Source of the DNA: a virus
Length of the DNA: 64,000 nt
Virus record (IMG/VR): IMGVR_UViG_3300015263_000599
Location: 30,453-94,452 of that record
Direction: 5' to 3' (one strand)
The notes under the pieces are model-generated. The model ran no database searches. It saw only the letters and a list, made by a program, of their open reading frames with translations, and was not told the origin of the DNA. A program made the translations under genes and the position numbers. This document shows, one piece after another, positions 57,417 through 64,000 of the stretch (position 1 is its first letter; the number at the start of each line of letters is the position of its first letter).

Positions 57417-58021
57417 AGAAGTTCCTTCCAGTGCTGTTTCTCTTCCCGATCATAGGCGGCTTGGAGAGCAGCAGTGACTTCTTCGAGATTGTCAGTGTAG
57501 CGGATGACGTTCTCGTGAGTAAAGTGCGAATTGTATGAGTGTGCTGGCATGATAGCGAGACCACGAGGTCGGTGCTTCAGCCACTTCTCCAGATAGTCTG
57601 GGAAGTCATCAACCAAGACACGGCCATATGTGCCGCCCTTGTGTTTGCCCACGATGTCGATGGGCATTTCGTCGCCGAAGTGATCGTGGATACACTGGAC
57701 TTTCTCCATCCATGCTATCGGTTTTGATCTCGGTCCTTTGGTCAGGACTTTGCAACAGAAACCGATGGTCTTGACGACTTCATAGATCTGCCAGCCGGGT
57801 TCCCAGCGAGGCAGGTTTCTCCACCATCCCGGAGATGTACGAATCAGGTCTGCTAAGTTCTTGGCCCATTCGCCAGTGTCTTCGAACTTATGCAGATCGT
57901 CGCAGTTTCCGATGTAGTCGTGCCATTCTTCCGGCGTGACCTTGAGCAGACTTTCTTTCAACGATCCGTTGTGATCGAAGAGGGTGCCGTCCATGTCGAA
58001 AAGTGCAACTCGTCCTTCCAT
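57413..58021 (-). CDS. 5'(3')-deoxyribonucleotidase-type HAD phosphatase
   Basis: A 202-residue HAD enzyme of the NT5C type: VALFDMDGTLFD (motif I with nucleophile), CKVLTKGPRSKP (motif II/III region), GRVLVDDFPDYLEKWLKHRPRGLAIMPAH (motif IV and the RP-G-LIMP strand typical of this family). Such enzymes dephosphorylate nucleotides and are common in large phages for nucleotide pool control. AGGAG precedes the ATG. The gene is followed by coupled small membrane and lipoprotein genes. Confidence 0.88.
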   Translation of the reverse strand: MEGRVALFDMDGTLFDHNGSLKESLLKVTPEEWHDYIGNCDDLHKFEDTGEWAKNLADLIRTSPGWWRNLPRWEPGWQIYEVVKTIGFCCKVLTKGPRSKPIAWMEKVQCIHDHFGDEMPIDIVGKHKGGTYGRVLVDDFPDYLEKWLKHRPRGLAIMPAHSYNSHFTHENVIRYTDNLEEVTAALQAAYDREEKQHWKELL

Positions 58022-58025
58022 TTCC

Positions 58026-58328
58026 CTAGCTCCTTGGGATTACGCCAAGCTGAACACCAATGGTGTTGATGGCTTCGTCGAGTGATTGACCGGTCGCCTC
58101 CATTGAGGTTTCTCCCCGAAAGGCGATCACCTTGTAGTACAAGATTTTCCGTTCGTTGATGTCTGGATTACTCTTTCTAACAGGAAGTTCTTTAATTTGC
58201 CAGCCCAGTCCTGTCAGGCGGGCCTTGATCGAATTTGTGTCCACGTTCCTCCTTATCCGGTTGTGCGGATGCACATCCGAAGGTTCTGGTTTGTGTCTTG
58301 AGAATAGTTGCTTCAGCCATTTCAGCAT
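58026..58328 (-). CDS. Uncharacterised 100-residue protein
   Basis: Basic N-terminus (MLKWLKQLFSRHKPEP) and a compact alpha/beta remainder; no recognised family. First gene of the minus-strand operon leading to the protease. Confidence 0.55.
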   Translation of the reverse strand: MLKWLKQLFSRHKPEPSDVHPHNRIRRNVDTNSIKARLTGLGWQIKELPVRKSNPDINERKILYYKVIAFRGETSMEATGQSLDEAINTIGVQLGVIPRS

Positions 58329-58422
58329 TAAAAGAGTCCGCCTTCCCCATTATTTAGAGTAATGGCGGCTAATACATCTACATACAAACAGAAGCAAGTT
58401 CTAACACAAACGGAGGTTTCAA

Positions 58423-58587
58423 ATGGATTTGATTCGTGTCATTTGCGCCATCTTCTTGCCGCCACTTGGTGTGGCTCTGCAAGTCGGACTGGGCCTGCAT
58501 TTCTGGCTCAACATCGTCCTCACACTGTTCGGGTACTTCCCCGGTGTGATTCATGCCTTGTATGTCATTCTCAGAGAGAACGACTAA
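58423..58587 (+). CDS. PMP3/UPF0057 (YqaE-type) small membrane protein
   Basis: A 54-residue protein (MDLIRVICAIFLPPLGVALQ...) with two transmembrane helices, matching the Pmp3 family almost throughout: CAIFLPPLGV, GLHFWLNIVLT and GYFPGVIHALYVI. Yeast Pmp3 and bacterial YqaE affect membrane potential and stress tolerance. CGGAGG lies 5-6 nt before the ATG. Its stop overlaps the convergent amidase gene by 4 nt. Confidence 0.9.
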   Translation: MDLIRVICAIFLPPLGVALQVGLGLHFWLNIVLTLFGYFPGVIHALYVILREND

Positions 58588-59111
58588 AGCATCCGAGGCT
58601 CATGGTAATAAGGACGACACAGGTTCATGATTCCCTGCGGCGATTTCGTACAAGGGTTCCCATGAACCTGCATCGTTCCTGCCAGCATAGTGCGAGCCGT
58701 CAACTCACCACAATGAATGTGGTTCTTTCTCGGCTCGCCGGTCAAGTAACTGCTGATACTGTACTTGGTCCCCAACATCTTCTCTGAGTATTCTCTCATC
58801 GCCTTTGTGTCTATTGGCACCTTCGGGCGTCTGATCCAGACCTTCATCAGCTTCTCTGATTCTTCATTCTCTTTCTGGATCTCTTTCATGTAATCGTCCA
58901 GCTTGATTTTACGCACTCGGGGCTTGATTGCTTCGTAGACCCAAGGCTCACCGTCGATGTTGAAGATCACAGCCACATGTGAGTATGGGCTGTCGGTGAA
59001 GTCTCGCACGAGCTTGTTTCCCCCTTCAACGAAGAGAAGGGTTCCGTCTGGAATGTCTGTTTCTTGGTGTCCGGGGGCACAGAGGCCCAGCATAATCATC
59101 AGGTAAATCAT
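58584..59111 (-). CDS. YiiX/permuted papain-like (NlpC/P60 superfamily) hydrolase
   Basis: A 175-residue protein with a hydrophobic N-terminus (possible signal). DGTLLFVEGGNKLVRDFTDSPYSHVAVIF carries the catalytic His of permuted papain-like amidases (YaeF/YiiX type), and HIHCGELTARTML the nucleophilic Cys. These enzymes cleave amide or thioester bonds in lipids or peptidoglycan. An envelope-directed role fits the exported start. Divergent from the gene at 59145. Confidence 0.72.
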   Translation of the reverse strand: MIYLMIMLGLCAPGHQETDIPDGTLLFVEGGNKLVRDFTDSPYSHVAVIFNIDGEPWVYEAIKPRVRKIKLDDYMKEIQKENEESEKLMKVWIRRPKVPIDTKAMREYSEKMLGTKYSISSYLTGEPRKNHIHCGELTARTMLAGTMQVHGNPCTKSPQGIMNLCRPYYHEPRML

Positions 59112-59144
59112 ACAAGTATCTATCTAAATAACGTGGAGATAGAT

Positions 59145-59399
59145 ATGAGATTCAAAACGTGGCTAGAAAAAAGTGAAGATGGTGTGTCGCAATCGCACCC
59201 AGATCCCGGTAGCTTTGGAAAACCCAAAAAGCCGCCGAAGACCTCTTCAGACACAAAGATCAAAGTTTCGAAACATGACGAGAAAAGCGACAAGGATGGC
59301 GTGCCCTCGACATCTGCACCATGGAAGAACTACACACAAAAATGTGATCATGGGTTCAAAGATGATGGCAAATGTCGGCCTGCTGGCAAAGAAGCTTGA
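59145..59399 (+). CDS. Small basic, disordered protein with MRFKTWL start (84 residues)
   Basis: Low-complexity Lys/Ser/Asp/Pro sequence with a CDHGFKDDGKC pair near the end; probably disordered. GTGGAG precedes the ATG. The first residues match those of the protein at 46519 although the rest differ. No recognised family. Confidence 0.55.
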   Translation: MRFKTWLEKSEDGVSQSHPDPGSFGKPKKPPKTSSDTKIKVSKHDEKSDKDGVPSTSAPWKNYTQKCDHGFKDDGKCRPAGKEA

Positions 59400-59407
59400 A
59401 ACCACCC

Positions 59408-59435
59408 TTGCCAGCTTCCACGCACTCTCTATAAT
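59408..59435 (+). promoter_or_regulatory. Promoter for the exported Cys-rich protein
   Basis: TTGCCA (59408-59413), 16-nt spacer, TATAAT (59430-59435), 43 nt before the start codon. Confidence 0.7.
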
Positions 59436-59477
59436 GAGCCCTGTATCTGTGTGACCTTTCACGAAGGAGTTCTGGTC

Positions 59478-59804
59478 ATGAAGAAGTTTCTTGCTGTTGT
59501 GGCCCTTGTTGGTGCCACGCTTGTCCTTTCCTCGCAGTCTGCTGAGGCTGGTGGATGCAGGGTCGTCCGGTGCAATCCGGGGCCTGTTCGTTGTGCCGCA
59601 CGAAATGTCGTGTGGCGTGTCACGCATCCTTTTCAGTCTTCAGCCTGTCGGCCTTGCAAGGTCGTCCGCACCTGTCAGCCTGTTGTGTCGTCGTGCTGCG
59701 GTACAACGACAACATCGACAGCCGTGCGAACCTATCCGGCTCCGACAACCGCTGCCCCCTCTGCGCCGCCTGTGCTTCCGAAAGCACCCGTCGAGTCGCC
59801 GTAA
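59478..59804 (+). CDS. Exported cysteine-rich protein (108 residues)
   Basis: Signal peptide (MKKFLAVVALVGATLVLSSQ, cleavage near AEA) followed by a region with eight or more Cys (GGCRVVRCNPGPVRCAARN, CRPCKVVRTCQPVVSSCCG) and a Pro/Thr/Ala tail. GAAGGAG precedes the ATG. Likely disulfide-bonded in the periplasm. No recognised family; single-gene transcript with its own promoter and terminator. Confidence 0.7.
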   Translation: MKKFLAVVALVGATLVLSSQSAEAGGCRVVRCNPGPVRCAARNVVWRVTHPFQSSACRPCKVVRTCQPVVSSCCGTTTTSTAVRTYPAPTTAAPSAPPVLPKAPVESP

Positions 59805-59828
59805 CGAGGCGGACAAGCCAATTCAAGC

Positions 59829-59866
59829 AAAAACCCCGACAAGAGATGGCTCTTGTCGGGGTTTTT
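59829..59866. terminator. Bidirectional terminator
   Basis: AAAAACCCCGACAAGAG (59829-59845) and CTCTTGTCGGGGTTTTT (59850-59866), a perfect 17-bp stem around ATGG; serves the gene at 59478 and the convergent gene at 59901. Confidence 0.93.
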
Positions 59867-59900
59867 GTGTTACAAAATTTGGAAAGCCGGTTAGGGCTGC

Positions 59901-60215
59901 TCAGTTTCCTGCCTGACCCGGTTCCCGGCCCGGAACATCATCGACCTTGCGGCCAGACGACTGTTCCTTGATTCGTTTGAGTCCTCGCTCGATGGACTCT
60001 GAGAAATCGCTCTCTCGAATGACTCGTTTGAGCCTGATCTCGACTTCTACGATACCGCACTCTTTCGTGCAAGGCTTGTTCTTTTCGAGATCTTTGATGG
60101 ACGGGAACACCTTGTTTCCACCCAAAGCGGCCCCAACTTCATAGTCGAAGTCCACTTTGTCCATGTAGACTGTGATCACGCCATCTTCGTCTGAATTGCT
60201 TGTGACATAAGGCAT
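59901..60215 (-). CDS. Uncharacterised 104-residue protein
   Basis: Acidic N-terminal half with alternating strands (GVITVYMDKVDFDYEVG) and a basic tail; no recognised family. Last gene of the minus-strand operon before the terminator. Confidence 0.55.
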   Translation of the reverse strand: MPYVTSNSDEDGVITVYMDKVDFDYEVGAALGGNKVFPSIKDLEKNKPCTKECGIVEVEIRLKRVIRESDFSESIERGLKRIKEQSSGRKVDDVPGREPGQAGN

Positions 60216-60266
60216 CTCGATACGGCTTGGATCTGGTTGCCGTTACCAGCTTAGCGACCACGACGG

Positions 60267-60494
60267 TCATTGTTGCAATCGTTTTTTTAGATCTTCGATG
60301 ATCTCTGGCATTTCCTGATCGGAGAAATCCGCAGGCCCATATGCTTCCTGCCGATAAGTCTTGTCACGGATAGGGTCCAGATCAGTAGCTATCAGCATTC
60401 GTCGAGTCCCAACCTGAGCCAATTCAATCTGAACTTCTTCTGTTTTTTCGAGGATCTCGATTTCAAATTGTTTGAACTTGGTGGAGTCGATCAT
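60267..60494 (-). CDS. Uncharacterised 75-residue protein
   Basis: The ATG at 60494 is supported by AGGAAG 4 nt upstream. Helical and charged with one central strand (RMLIATDLDP). No recognised family. Confidence 0.5.
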   Translation of the reverse strand: MIDSTKFKQFEIEILEKTEEVQIELAQVGTRRMLIATDLDPIRDKTYRQEAYGPADFSDQEMPEIIEDLKKRLQQ

Positions 60495-60501
60495 TTGCTT
60501 C

Positions 60502-60588
60502 CTAACGACCACGACGGGTCAATAGTTTCCACATGAAGTGCCAGACACGCCACAGCCAAAAACCAATTGGATTGTTTCCTTTACCCAT
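60502..60588 (-). CDS. Possible 28-residue aromatic peptide gene
   Basis: MGKGNNPIGFWLWRVWHFMW... ends in a basic tail; it would be a single short membrane helix. Its stop lies 8 nt before the next start. No clear ribosome-binding site, so this is tentative. Confidence 0.3.
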   Translation of the reverse strand: MGKGNNPIGFWLWRVWHFMWKLLTRRGR

Positions 60589-60596
60589 ACTGGTAT

Positions 60597-61427
60597 CTAT
60601 GCGGCTGCTGACTCGTCCATTTTATACTTCTTGCGAAGTTTTGCAATCTCTTTCCCGTTGGCCGATTCCTTCGCCACGCAGTACCAGTATTTGTCATTGG
60701 TGCTGAGGCCGTACTTGGTCTTCAGTTCCCGAGTCAACGACCATGTGTTCGAAGTCCAGTTATCGCTCATGCCGAATGCTTCACGGAGTGGGTTCTCCCA
60801 GTCCTGATACTTGTAGCGATAGTTGATCTGGCCGGTGCGGTAGTTGCGGACGTAGCGGGTTCGCTCGATCTTTCGCAACTCTTTCATCTGGACTCGATAC
60901 CAGAGTCCTTCGTGTTCGTGATACAGCACGCCATCCATCTCGAAGACCTTCTGGGCCTCGTCCTCACGGTGCCACTTACGGTGTGGCTGGATGTAATGGA
61001 GGATGCCGGTCTCAGGATGGACATAGAAGCAATCGAACCAACGTCCGATCTTGTGGCCGTGTTCATTGACCACCTCGCCGTCCTGAATGAAACAGTTCTG
61101 TTCGACGGCGAATTCCATCCAAGAGCGAACCTCATAGCCTTCATAGGTGCGAGGATCGTATTCCGAGCAGATGGCTTGCCAGACTTCATCCCACGACTTG
61201 CCAACATGCTTGCGGAGCAGGCGGCGGATCATGGCGTGGTCAACCCACGCATAGCGGCCATCATCGAACTTGTTGGCGACCTGATGGACCTTGCGAGTTC
61301 CCATCTTCACATCGATGGGCATTCCGTCTTCGTCACAACCTGCTTGCAGGAATTTCTTCGAGTTGCGGGGGTAATGTCCCTTCTTCCCCGAGCGGCTTTT
61401 CAGCATCTTTTTCTTGCGTCTTCTCAT
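60597..61427 (-). CDS. Uncharacterised 276-residue protein with basic N-terminus
   Basis: Begins with a strongly basic stretch (MRRRKKKMLKSRSGKKGHYPR) and continues with Trp/Tyr/His-rich sequence (YRVQMKELRKIERTRYVRNYR). The basic N-terminus suggests nucleic-acid or ribosome binding. GGAG precedes the ATG and the start overlaps the stop of the methyltransferase-like gene (ATGA). No recognised family. Confidence 0.62.
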   Translation of the reverse strand: MRRRKKKMLKSRSGKKGHYPRNSKKFLQAGCDEDGMPIDVKMGTRKVHQVANKFDDGRYAWVDHAMIRRLLRKHVGKSWDEVWQAICSEYDPRTYEGYEVRSWMEFAVEQNCFIQDGEVVNEHGHKIGRWFDCFYVHPETGILHYIQPHRKWHREDEAQKVFEMDGVLYHEHEGLWYRVQMKELRKIERTRYVRNYRTGQINYRYKYQDWENPLREAFGMSDNWTSNTWSLTRELKTKYGLSTNDKYWYCVAKESANGKEIAKLRKKYKMDESAAA

Positions 61428-61933
61428 GTTTTCTCCAACACGCACAAACGGTCCCGTTCAGAAATTTGCAAAGAGAATCGGTCGGCGATGGTCTTTGCTA
61501 ATCTCATCTCAGGCTCTCGATTTGTGTCATCGATGACAAAGATTGTGTGAGGGTGTGCAAGTGTGTCAAGGTGACTCAGAATCCCTTCTCGGCCAATGTG
61601 TCCCGGAGGACCATCAATGAAGATTAAGTCCTTGGGGCCATCAGGCTCCCAGTTGTACCACAAGGGCCTGCCATACAAACTGCGATGAAACAGTTGGACA
61701 TTGGGAAGATCTCTGGTCAGCACCCGCTTGTAGGAATCTTCATGATTCTCTAAGGCAATGTGTTGACAAGGCAGTGTGCCGAACAACCACGTTGAGAGGC
61801 CGCTCCCTGTTTCAAGGGTTCGGAATCCCGGACGCACGAGTTCGGCAAGGCAGTTCCAGCATTGTTGGGTGATTACCCAACCGTTGGTCCCGCTGATCTG
61901 GACCCACTGTGCCAAAGTCTCTTGATAACTCAC
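61424..61933 (-). CDS. Class I methyltransferase-like protein
   Basis: A 169-residue Rossmann protein of the methyltransferase-24 type: FRTLETGSGLSTWLF is the SAM-binding motif I, IALENHEDSYKRV motif II, and DLIFIDGPPGHIGREG the later Asp-bearing strand. Starts at GTG 3 nt after the metallopeptidase stop. Homologues modify sugars or small molecules; substrate unknown. Confidence 0.78.
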   Translation of the reverse strand: MSYQETLAQWVQISGTNGWVITQQCWNCLAELVRPGFRTLETGSGLSTWLFGTLPCQHIALENHEDSYKRVLTRDLPNVQLFHRSLYGRPLWYNWEPDGPKDLIFIDGPPGHIGREGILSHLDTLAHPHTIFVIDDTNREPEMRLAKTIADRFSLQISERDRLCVLEKT

Positions 61934-61936
61934 ACT

Positions 61937-62428
61937 CTAGTTATCGTTGCCGCTGGCATTCTGCTTGAGTGCAGCGTCAACAAATGCTTGTATGTCATCA
62001 CGCCAGAGGCCGTGTCGCCGCACGACGCAGGAGAATTCCTCAAGATCGTGGGGTCTCAAGGACAGTTTGACGACATCTTCGCTTCCATCTGTCTCTTCGT
62101 CCTGCTGAGCCTCGGCCCACGCATGACAAAGCTCGTGATCGACCAGTGCGACCTTAGACTTAGGAGGCAAAACCTCCCACACAGGTTCGCTGATTGTGAT
62201 CACAAAAAATGGATCGGAGCCATCTTGTCCGTTCGCCAGAAAGGCGTTGAGATTGGAGATCTTGCGACAAGTTCCCCAAACTTCACGGCCTTTGGCCTTG
62301 GGCGTCTTGTCGATGAAGACGTACTCGATTCGCACGTCGAAGTCGATGAGGTGTTGGTGGTATTTGGGAATCAGATCTTCAGCGATCTGTTTCACTTCCG
62401 GGGCTGGGGTGTAAATTGCTGTCGCCAT
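61937..62428 (-). CDS. Phage-type putative metallopeptidase
   Basis: A 163-residue protein with a zincin-like helix ALVDHELCHAWAEA (HExxH form, His-Glu-Leu-Cys-His) preceded by an edge strand PFFVITISEPVWEVL; LRPHDLEEFSCVVRRHGLW offers a third ligand. This matches the small putative phage metallopeptidase family. GGGAG lies 8-9 nt before the ATG. It might free ubiquitin-like or host proteins from conjugates as related JAB-independent zincins do, but the target is unknown. Confidence 0.78.
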   Translation of the reverse strand: MATAIYTPAPEVKQIAEDLIPKYHQHLIDFDVRIEYVFIDKTPKAKGREVWGTCRKISNLNAFLANGQDGSDPFFVITISEPVWEVLPPKSKVALVDHELCHAWAEAQQDEETDGSEDVVKLSLRPHDLEEFSCVVRRHGLWRDDIQAFVDAALKQNASGNDN

Positions 62429-62642
62429 CCTTGGGTCTCCCTCGTGAACAAACTTCCGTGTAATGTTCTTCCAGATCGGCCAGCGTTGCCCTCAGTTGTG
62501 CAAACTGGAAAGGATCATCGCTGTTCGCCATGATGTTCAAAGCACGAAGCGTATCTCCCTGCACGACCAGTCCCGGAAAGCTCCTGCCGGGCACGAGCAC
62601 GACGACTCGGTTGGTTGTGTTGTCAAGGATTTCGGCTTTCAT
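62379..62642 (-). CDS. Small uncharacterised protein (87 residues)
   Basis: MKAEILDNTTNRVVVLVPGRSFPGLVVQGDTLRAL is a compact conserved-looking core (N-x-V, PGR-x-FPG, QGD) that I associate with a small bacterial family (possibly DUF6959). The tail overlaps the metallopeptidase gene by 50 nt. Start uncertain (62648 also possible). Confidence 0.55.
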   Translation of the reverse strand: MKAEILDNTTNRVVVLVPGRSFPGLVVQGDTLRALNIMANSDDPFQFAQLRATLADLEEHYTEVCSRGRPKDGDSNLHPSPGSETDR

Positions 62643-62648
62643 GGTCAT

Positions 62649-62900
62649 GGCATCACAAGAAAAAGCGGAGGGGCCTCTGGAAATCCCGTATTTCGAAGGC
62701 AGAGTCGCCCGGCGAAGGAATCCCAAAGAAAGATAAAATGAGGCTTACGTCGTTCTTCGTGAGACTTGCAACTAGATGAAGCTTGAGTCGTGAGTACACG
62801 GCATATGTCAGTTCGTTAACAATGCGATTGTTGGTACTGGTTCAACCCAATAAGTTGCATCTTCTTCCGAGATCCGACTTCCTTCAGCCCCTCCTGATTC
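62649..62900. other. Intergenic gap without a recognised gene
   Basis: About 250 nt between two minus-strand genes. I see no tRNA, terminator or open frame above 15 codons with a ribosome-binding site on either strand. Confidence 0.5.
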
Positions 62901-63362
62901 TTATGGAAGCTGCGGGTCCGCAACTTCCACATTGTTCGTGGCGTTGTGAGCGTCGATCTTCGTCTGAAGCTCGTCCACTCGCTTCTGCAAAGTGTCGGTC
63001 ATCGTGTCCACTTCCGGCTTCGTGATCTCAGCCGTATAGGTGGTCGTGGTTTCTTCACGATACCGGCCCTTGATCTGACCCTTTGTGGTCGGGATGCGTT
63101 GCAGGAAAGCCAGTTCCGCCTTGGCTTCAGCCAACTCGAAGACGAGTTGCTGGATCGGCTGGGTGGCCTTCTGGAGAGCCAGCTTGAACTGGACCAAGTG
63201 TTTGACCCACGCTTCACGCTGCTTGAGGCAGAGGCGGACATCGGCGTCCCGCTCTTCTCCCTCGATCTTGCTGTTGTTGCTCTGGATGTCCGATTCGAGC
63301 TTTCGAATCTTCTCGACGATCCGCTTCTTGTACCGCAAGGCACGGGAAAGTGTCATCTGCAT
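62901..63362 (-). CDS. Coiled-coil protein resembling the DIP1984 family
   Basis: A 153-residue helical protein: TLSRALRYKKRIVEKIRKLESDIQSNN opens a long coiled coil, a central glycine/threonine break (RIPTTKGQIKGRYREETTTTY) and a second coiled coil follow. The start resembles small DIP1984-like proteins, but I am not certain. GGAGG lies 7 nt before the ATG. Confidence 0.6.
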   Translation of the reverse strand: MQMTLSRALRYKKRIVEKIRKLESDIQSNNSKIEGEERDADVRLCLKQREAWVKHLVQFKLALQKATQPIQQLVFELAEAKAELAFLQRIPTTKGQIKGRYREETTTTYTAEITKPEVDTMTDTLQKRVDELQTKIDAHNATNNVEVADPQLP

Positions 63363-63414
63363 ATTGGTTCCTCCTTGTGTGAGCCGAGTAGTTTACCAAT
63401 CTGGCGATTTGAAG

Positions 63415-63603
63415 TCAAGTCCAAGTAAGATGAGATGCTAACCACGCACAAAGAACACCAGCAGCCAACCAACAGAGCAAGGAATAGATGATTGCCCAGA
63501 AATAGTCGGCTTGGATGGTTCTCGATTTGTAGAGACCTAGCTTCGTGAGAATTGCAAGTATTACAATCCCCGGAATACACAAGATGACATAGAAGAAGTC
63601 CAT
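63415..63603 (-). CDS. Small membrane protein (62 residues)
   Basis: Two transmembrane helices (about 3-19 and 34-55). Starts 2 nt after the stop of the preceding gene; a longer upstream frame is just read-through of that gene. No recognised family. Confidence 0.6.
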   Translation of the reverse strand: MDFFYVILCIPGIVILAILTKLGLYKSRTIQADYFWAIIYSLLCWLAAGVLCAWLASHLTWT

Positions 63604-63605
63604 CC

Positions 63606-63911
63606 TTAGCGAACCGTAAACTTCGGTCCTCCCGGCCCCTTCAGGTCTGGCCCGAGTTCGCTCATCAGCTTCATTCGCTGCATAGCTTCTCGTTCCATTT
63701 CTTTCTGTGCGAAAGTTCGAGCGATCAACCACTTGCGGTAGTCATCGTTGAGCTTCATGACCTCAGAAGGAGGCCAGTTGTAGTGATACATGAGGAAGAA
63801 CATCTCTTCGTCCGCCTCGGTAGGCTGGAACTTCAGTTCTTCTTCTTGATTTTCGGCTGCGTTTTCTGCGTTCTCGTTTTGAACGTCTTCGGGTAGCAAA
63901 ATTTCTGACAT
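63606..63911 (-). CDS. Uncharacterised 101-residue acidic protein
   Basis: Glu/Asn-rich N-terminal third, then MFFLMYHYNWPPSEVMKLNDDYRKWLIAR, a pattern reminiscent of small phage tail-assembly-chaperone-type proteins, though the match is weak. Its ribosome-binding site (GGAGG) is locked in a hairpin at 63919-63943. Confidence 0.6.
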   Translation of the reverse strand: MSEILLPEDVQNENAENAAENQEEELKFQPTEADEEMFFLMYHYNWPPSEVMKLNDDYRKWLIARTFAQKEMEREAMQRMKLMSELGPDLKGPGGPKFTVR

Positions 63912-63918
63912 GAGAATA

Positions 63919-63943
63919 CCTCCGCACTATAACAGTACGGAGG
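63919..63943 (-). promoter_or_regulatory. Hairpin sequestering the ribosome-binding site
   Basis: Reading leftward, CCTCCG and CGGAGG pair (6 bp), then one mismatch, then ACT/AGT with a 5-nt loop. The 3' arm contains the GGAGG that lies 7 nt before the ATG at 63911, so folding would block initiation. Confidence 0.5.
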
Positions 63944-63959
63944 CGGCGATTTTCTAAGG

Positions 63960-64000
63960 TAGCCTCGGCGGGAGTCGAACCCGCAACGTCACTGAGGACC
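63960..64000 (-). tRNA. Partial tRNA, 5' part outside the window, class II-like
   Basis: The complement shows a T arm (GCGGG, loop TTCGACT, CCCGC), the 3' acceptor strand CGAGGCT and discriminator A. Upstream GGTCCTCAGTGACGTT looks like a long variable arm, as in tRNA-Leu or tRNA-Ser. The bases after the discriminator are CCT, so CCA is not fully encoded, in contrast to the composite tRNA. Anticodon lies beyond the window. Confidence 0.8.

Noticed and set aside
60245-60520. Direct repeat CGACCACGACGG before two neighbouring small genes
   Set aside because: Twelve bases, one copy probably coding; no more copies seen. Likely coincidence or a small local duplication.
62760-62880. Possible tRNA in the gap (TTCAACC T-loop-like sequence near 62840)
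   Set aside because: The flanking bases do not form a T stem or acceptor stem on either strand.
1-64000. CRISPR arrays, insertion sequences, integrases or transposases
   Set aside because: No regularly spaced direct repeats and no transposase, integrase or resolvase-like protein were found; the only nuclease-type mobile candidates are the HNH proteins.
1-64000. Reading the window as ordinary bacterial chromosome
   Set aside because: Considered because of pyrE, pyrF, map, rnpB, argS and an ABC transporter. The gp32-like protein, UvsW-like helicase, Pnkp, RNA ligase, phage-type metallopeptidase and dense small unknown genes argue for a phage-like genome, but with no structural genes in view this remains an inference.

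Overview
The window reads like a slice of a very large (jumbo-type) double-stranded DNA phage, or a closely related large mobile genome, infecting a Gram-negative-type (two-membrane) bacterium. The case rests on tightly packed, often overlapping genes in short operons, many small proteins of no recognisable family, and a T4-like nucleic-acid toolkit: a gp32-like single-stranded-DNA-binding protein, a UvsW-like helicase, a polynucleotide kinase/phosphatase and an RNA ligase. A phage-type metallopeptidase and several free-standing HNH nucleases add to it. No capsid, portal, terminase or tail gene is recognisable here, so a plasmid-like origin cannot be excluded. OmpA-type domains, lipoprotein signals and sigma70-like promoters (TTGACN or TTTACN, 16-17 nt, TATAAT or TACAAT) point to a diderm host.

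Layout: 1-2.1 kb, glycan genes (glycosyltransferase, DegT-type sugar aminotransferase, acetyltransferase). 2.2-4.0 kb, pyrE, a YpsA/molybdenum-carrier-like protein and a P-loop kinase. 4.0-13.9 kb, an unusual envelope module: three NMT1-type substrate-binding proteins (two fused to OmpA domains), a vWA membrane protein, a PspA-like coiled coil, an ABC permease and an ABC ATPase. A composite tRNA-in-tRNA structure sits inside this module at 11.7 kb. 13.9-20.9 kb, CinA-type amidase, acetyltransferase, polynucleotide kinase/phosphatase, AAA ATPase, HNH nuclease, helicase. 21.0-31.5 kb, a shortened arginyl-tRNA synthetase, low-complexity membrane protein, membrane-anchored gp32-like protein, ADP-ribosylglycohydrolase, RNA ligase and zinc-ribbon proteins. 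31.6-34.4 kb (minus strand), two modular proteins that share an N-terminal domain and GGVVVGG repeats but carry different C-terminal domains. 35.7-41.4 kb, pyrF followed by an operon of J-domain/kinase, CoaB-aldolase fusion, vWA, ParB-like and pyruvate-kinase-like proteins. 41.9-46.5 kb (minus), a 1385-residue sulfotransferase/multi-glycosyltransferase fusion. 47.0 kb (minus), a compact RNase P RNA gene. 47.3-51.6 kb, a 1031-residue unknown protein and a sigma factor. 51.6-64 kb, mostly minus-strand genes (methyltransferases, HAD phosphatases, glycosyltransferase, methionine aminopeptidase, anchored serine protease, papain-like amidase, metallopeptidase, small membrane proteins), ending in a partial tRNA.

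Together the genes suggest an element that makes its own UMP (PyrE plus PyrF), repairs and matures RNA (kinase/phosphatase, ligase, RNase P RNA, tRNAs, ArgRS), redirects transcription (sigma factor), edits surface glycans and installs proteins in the host envelope. All functions are read from sequence motifs only; nothing was searched against databases.
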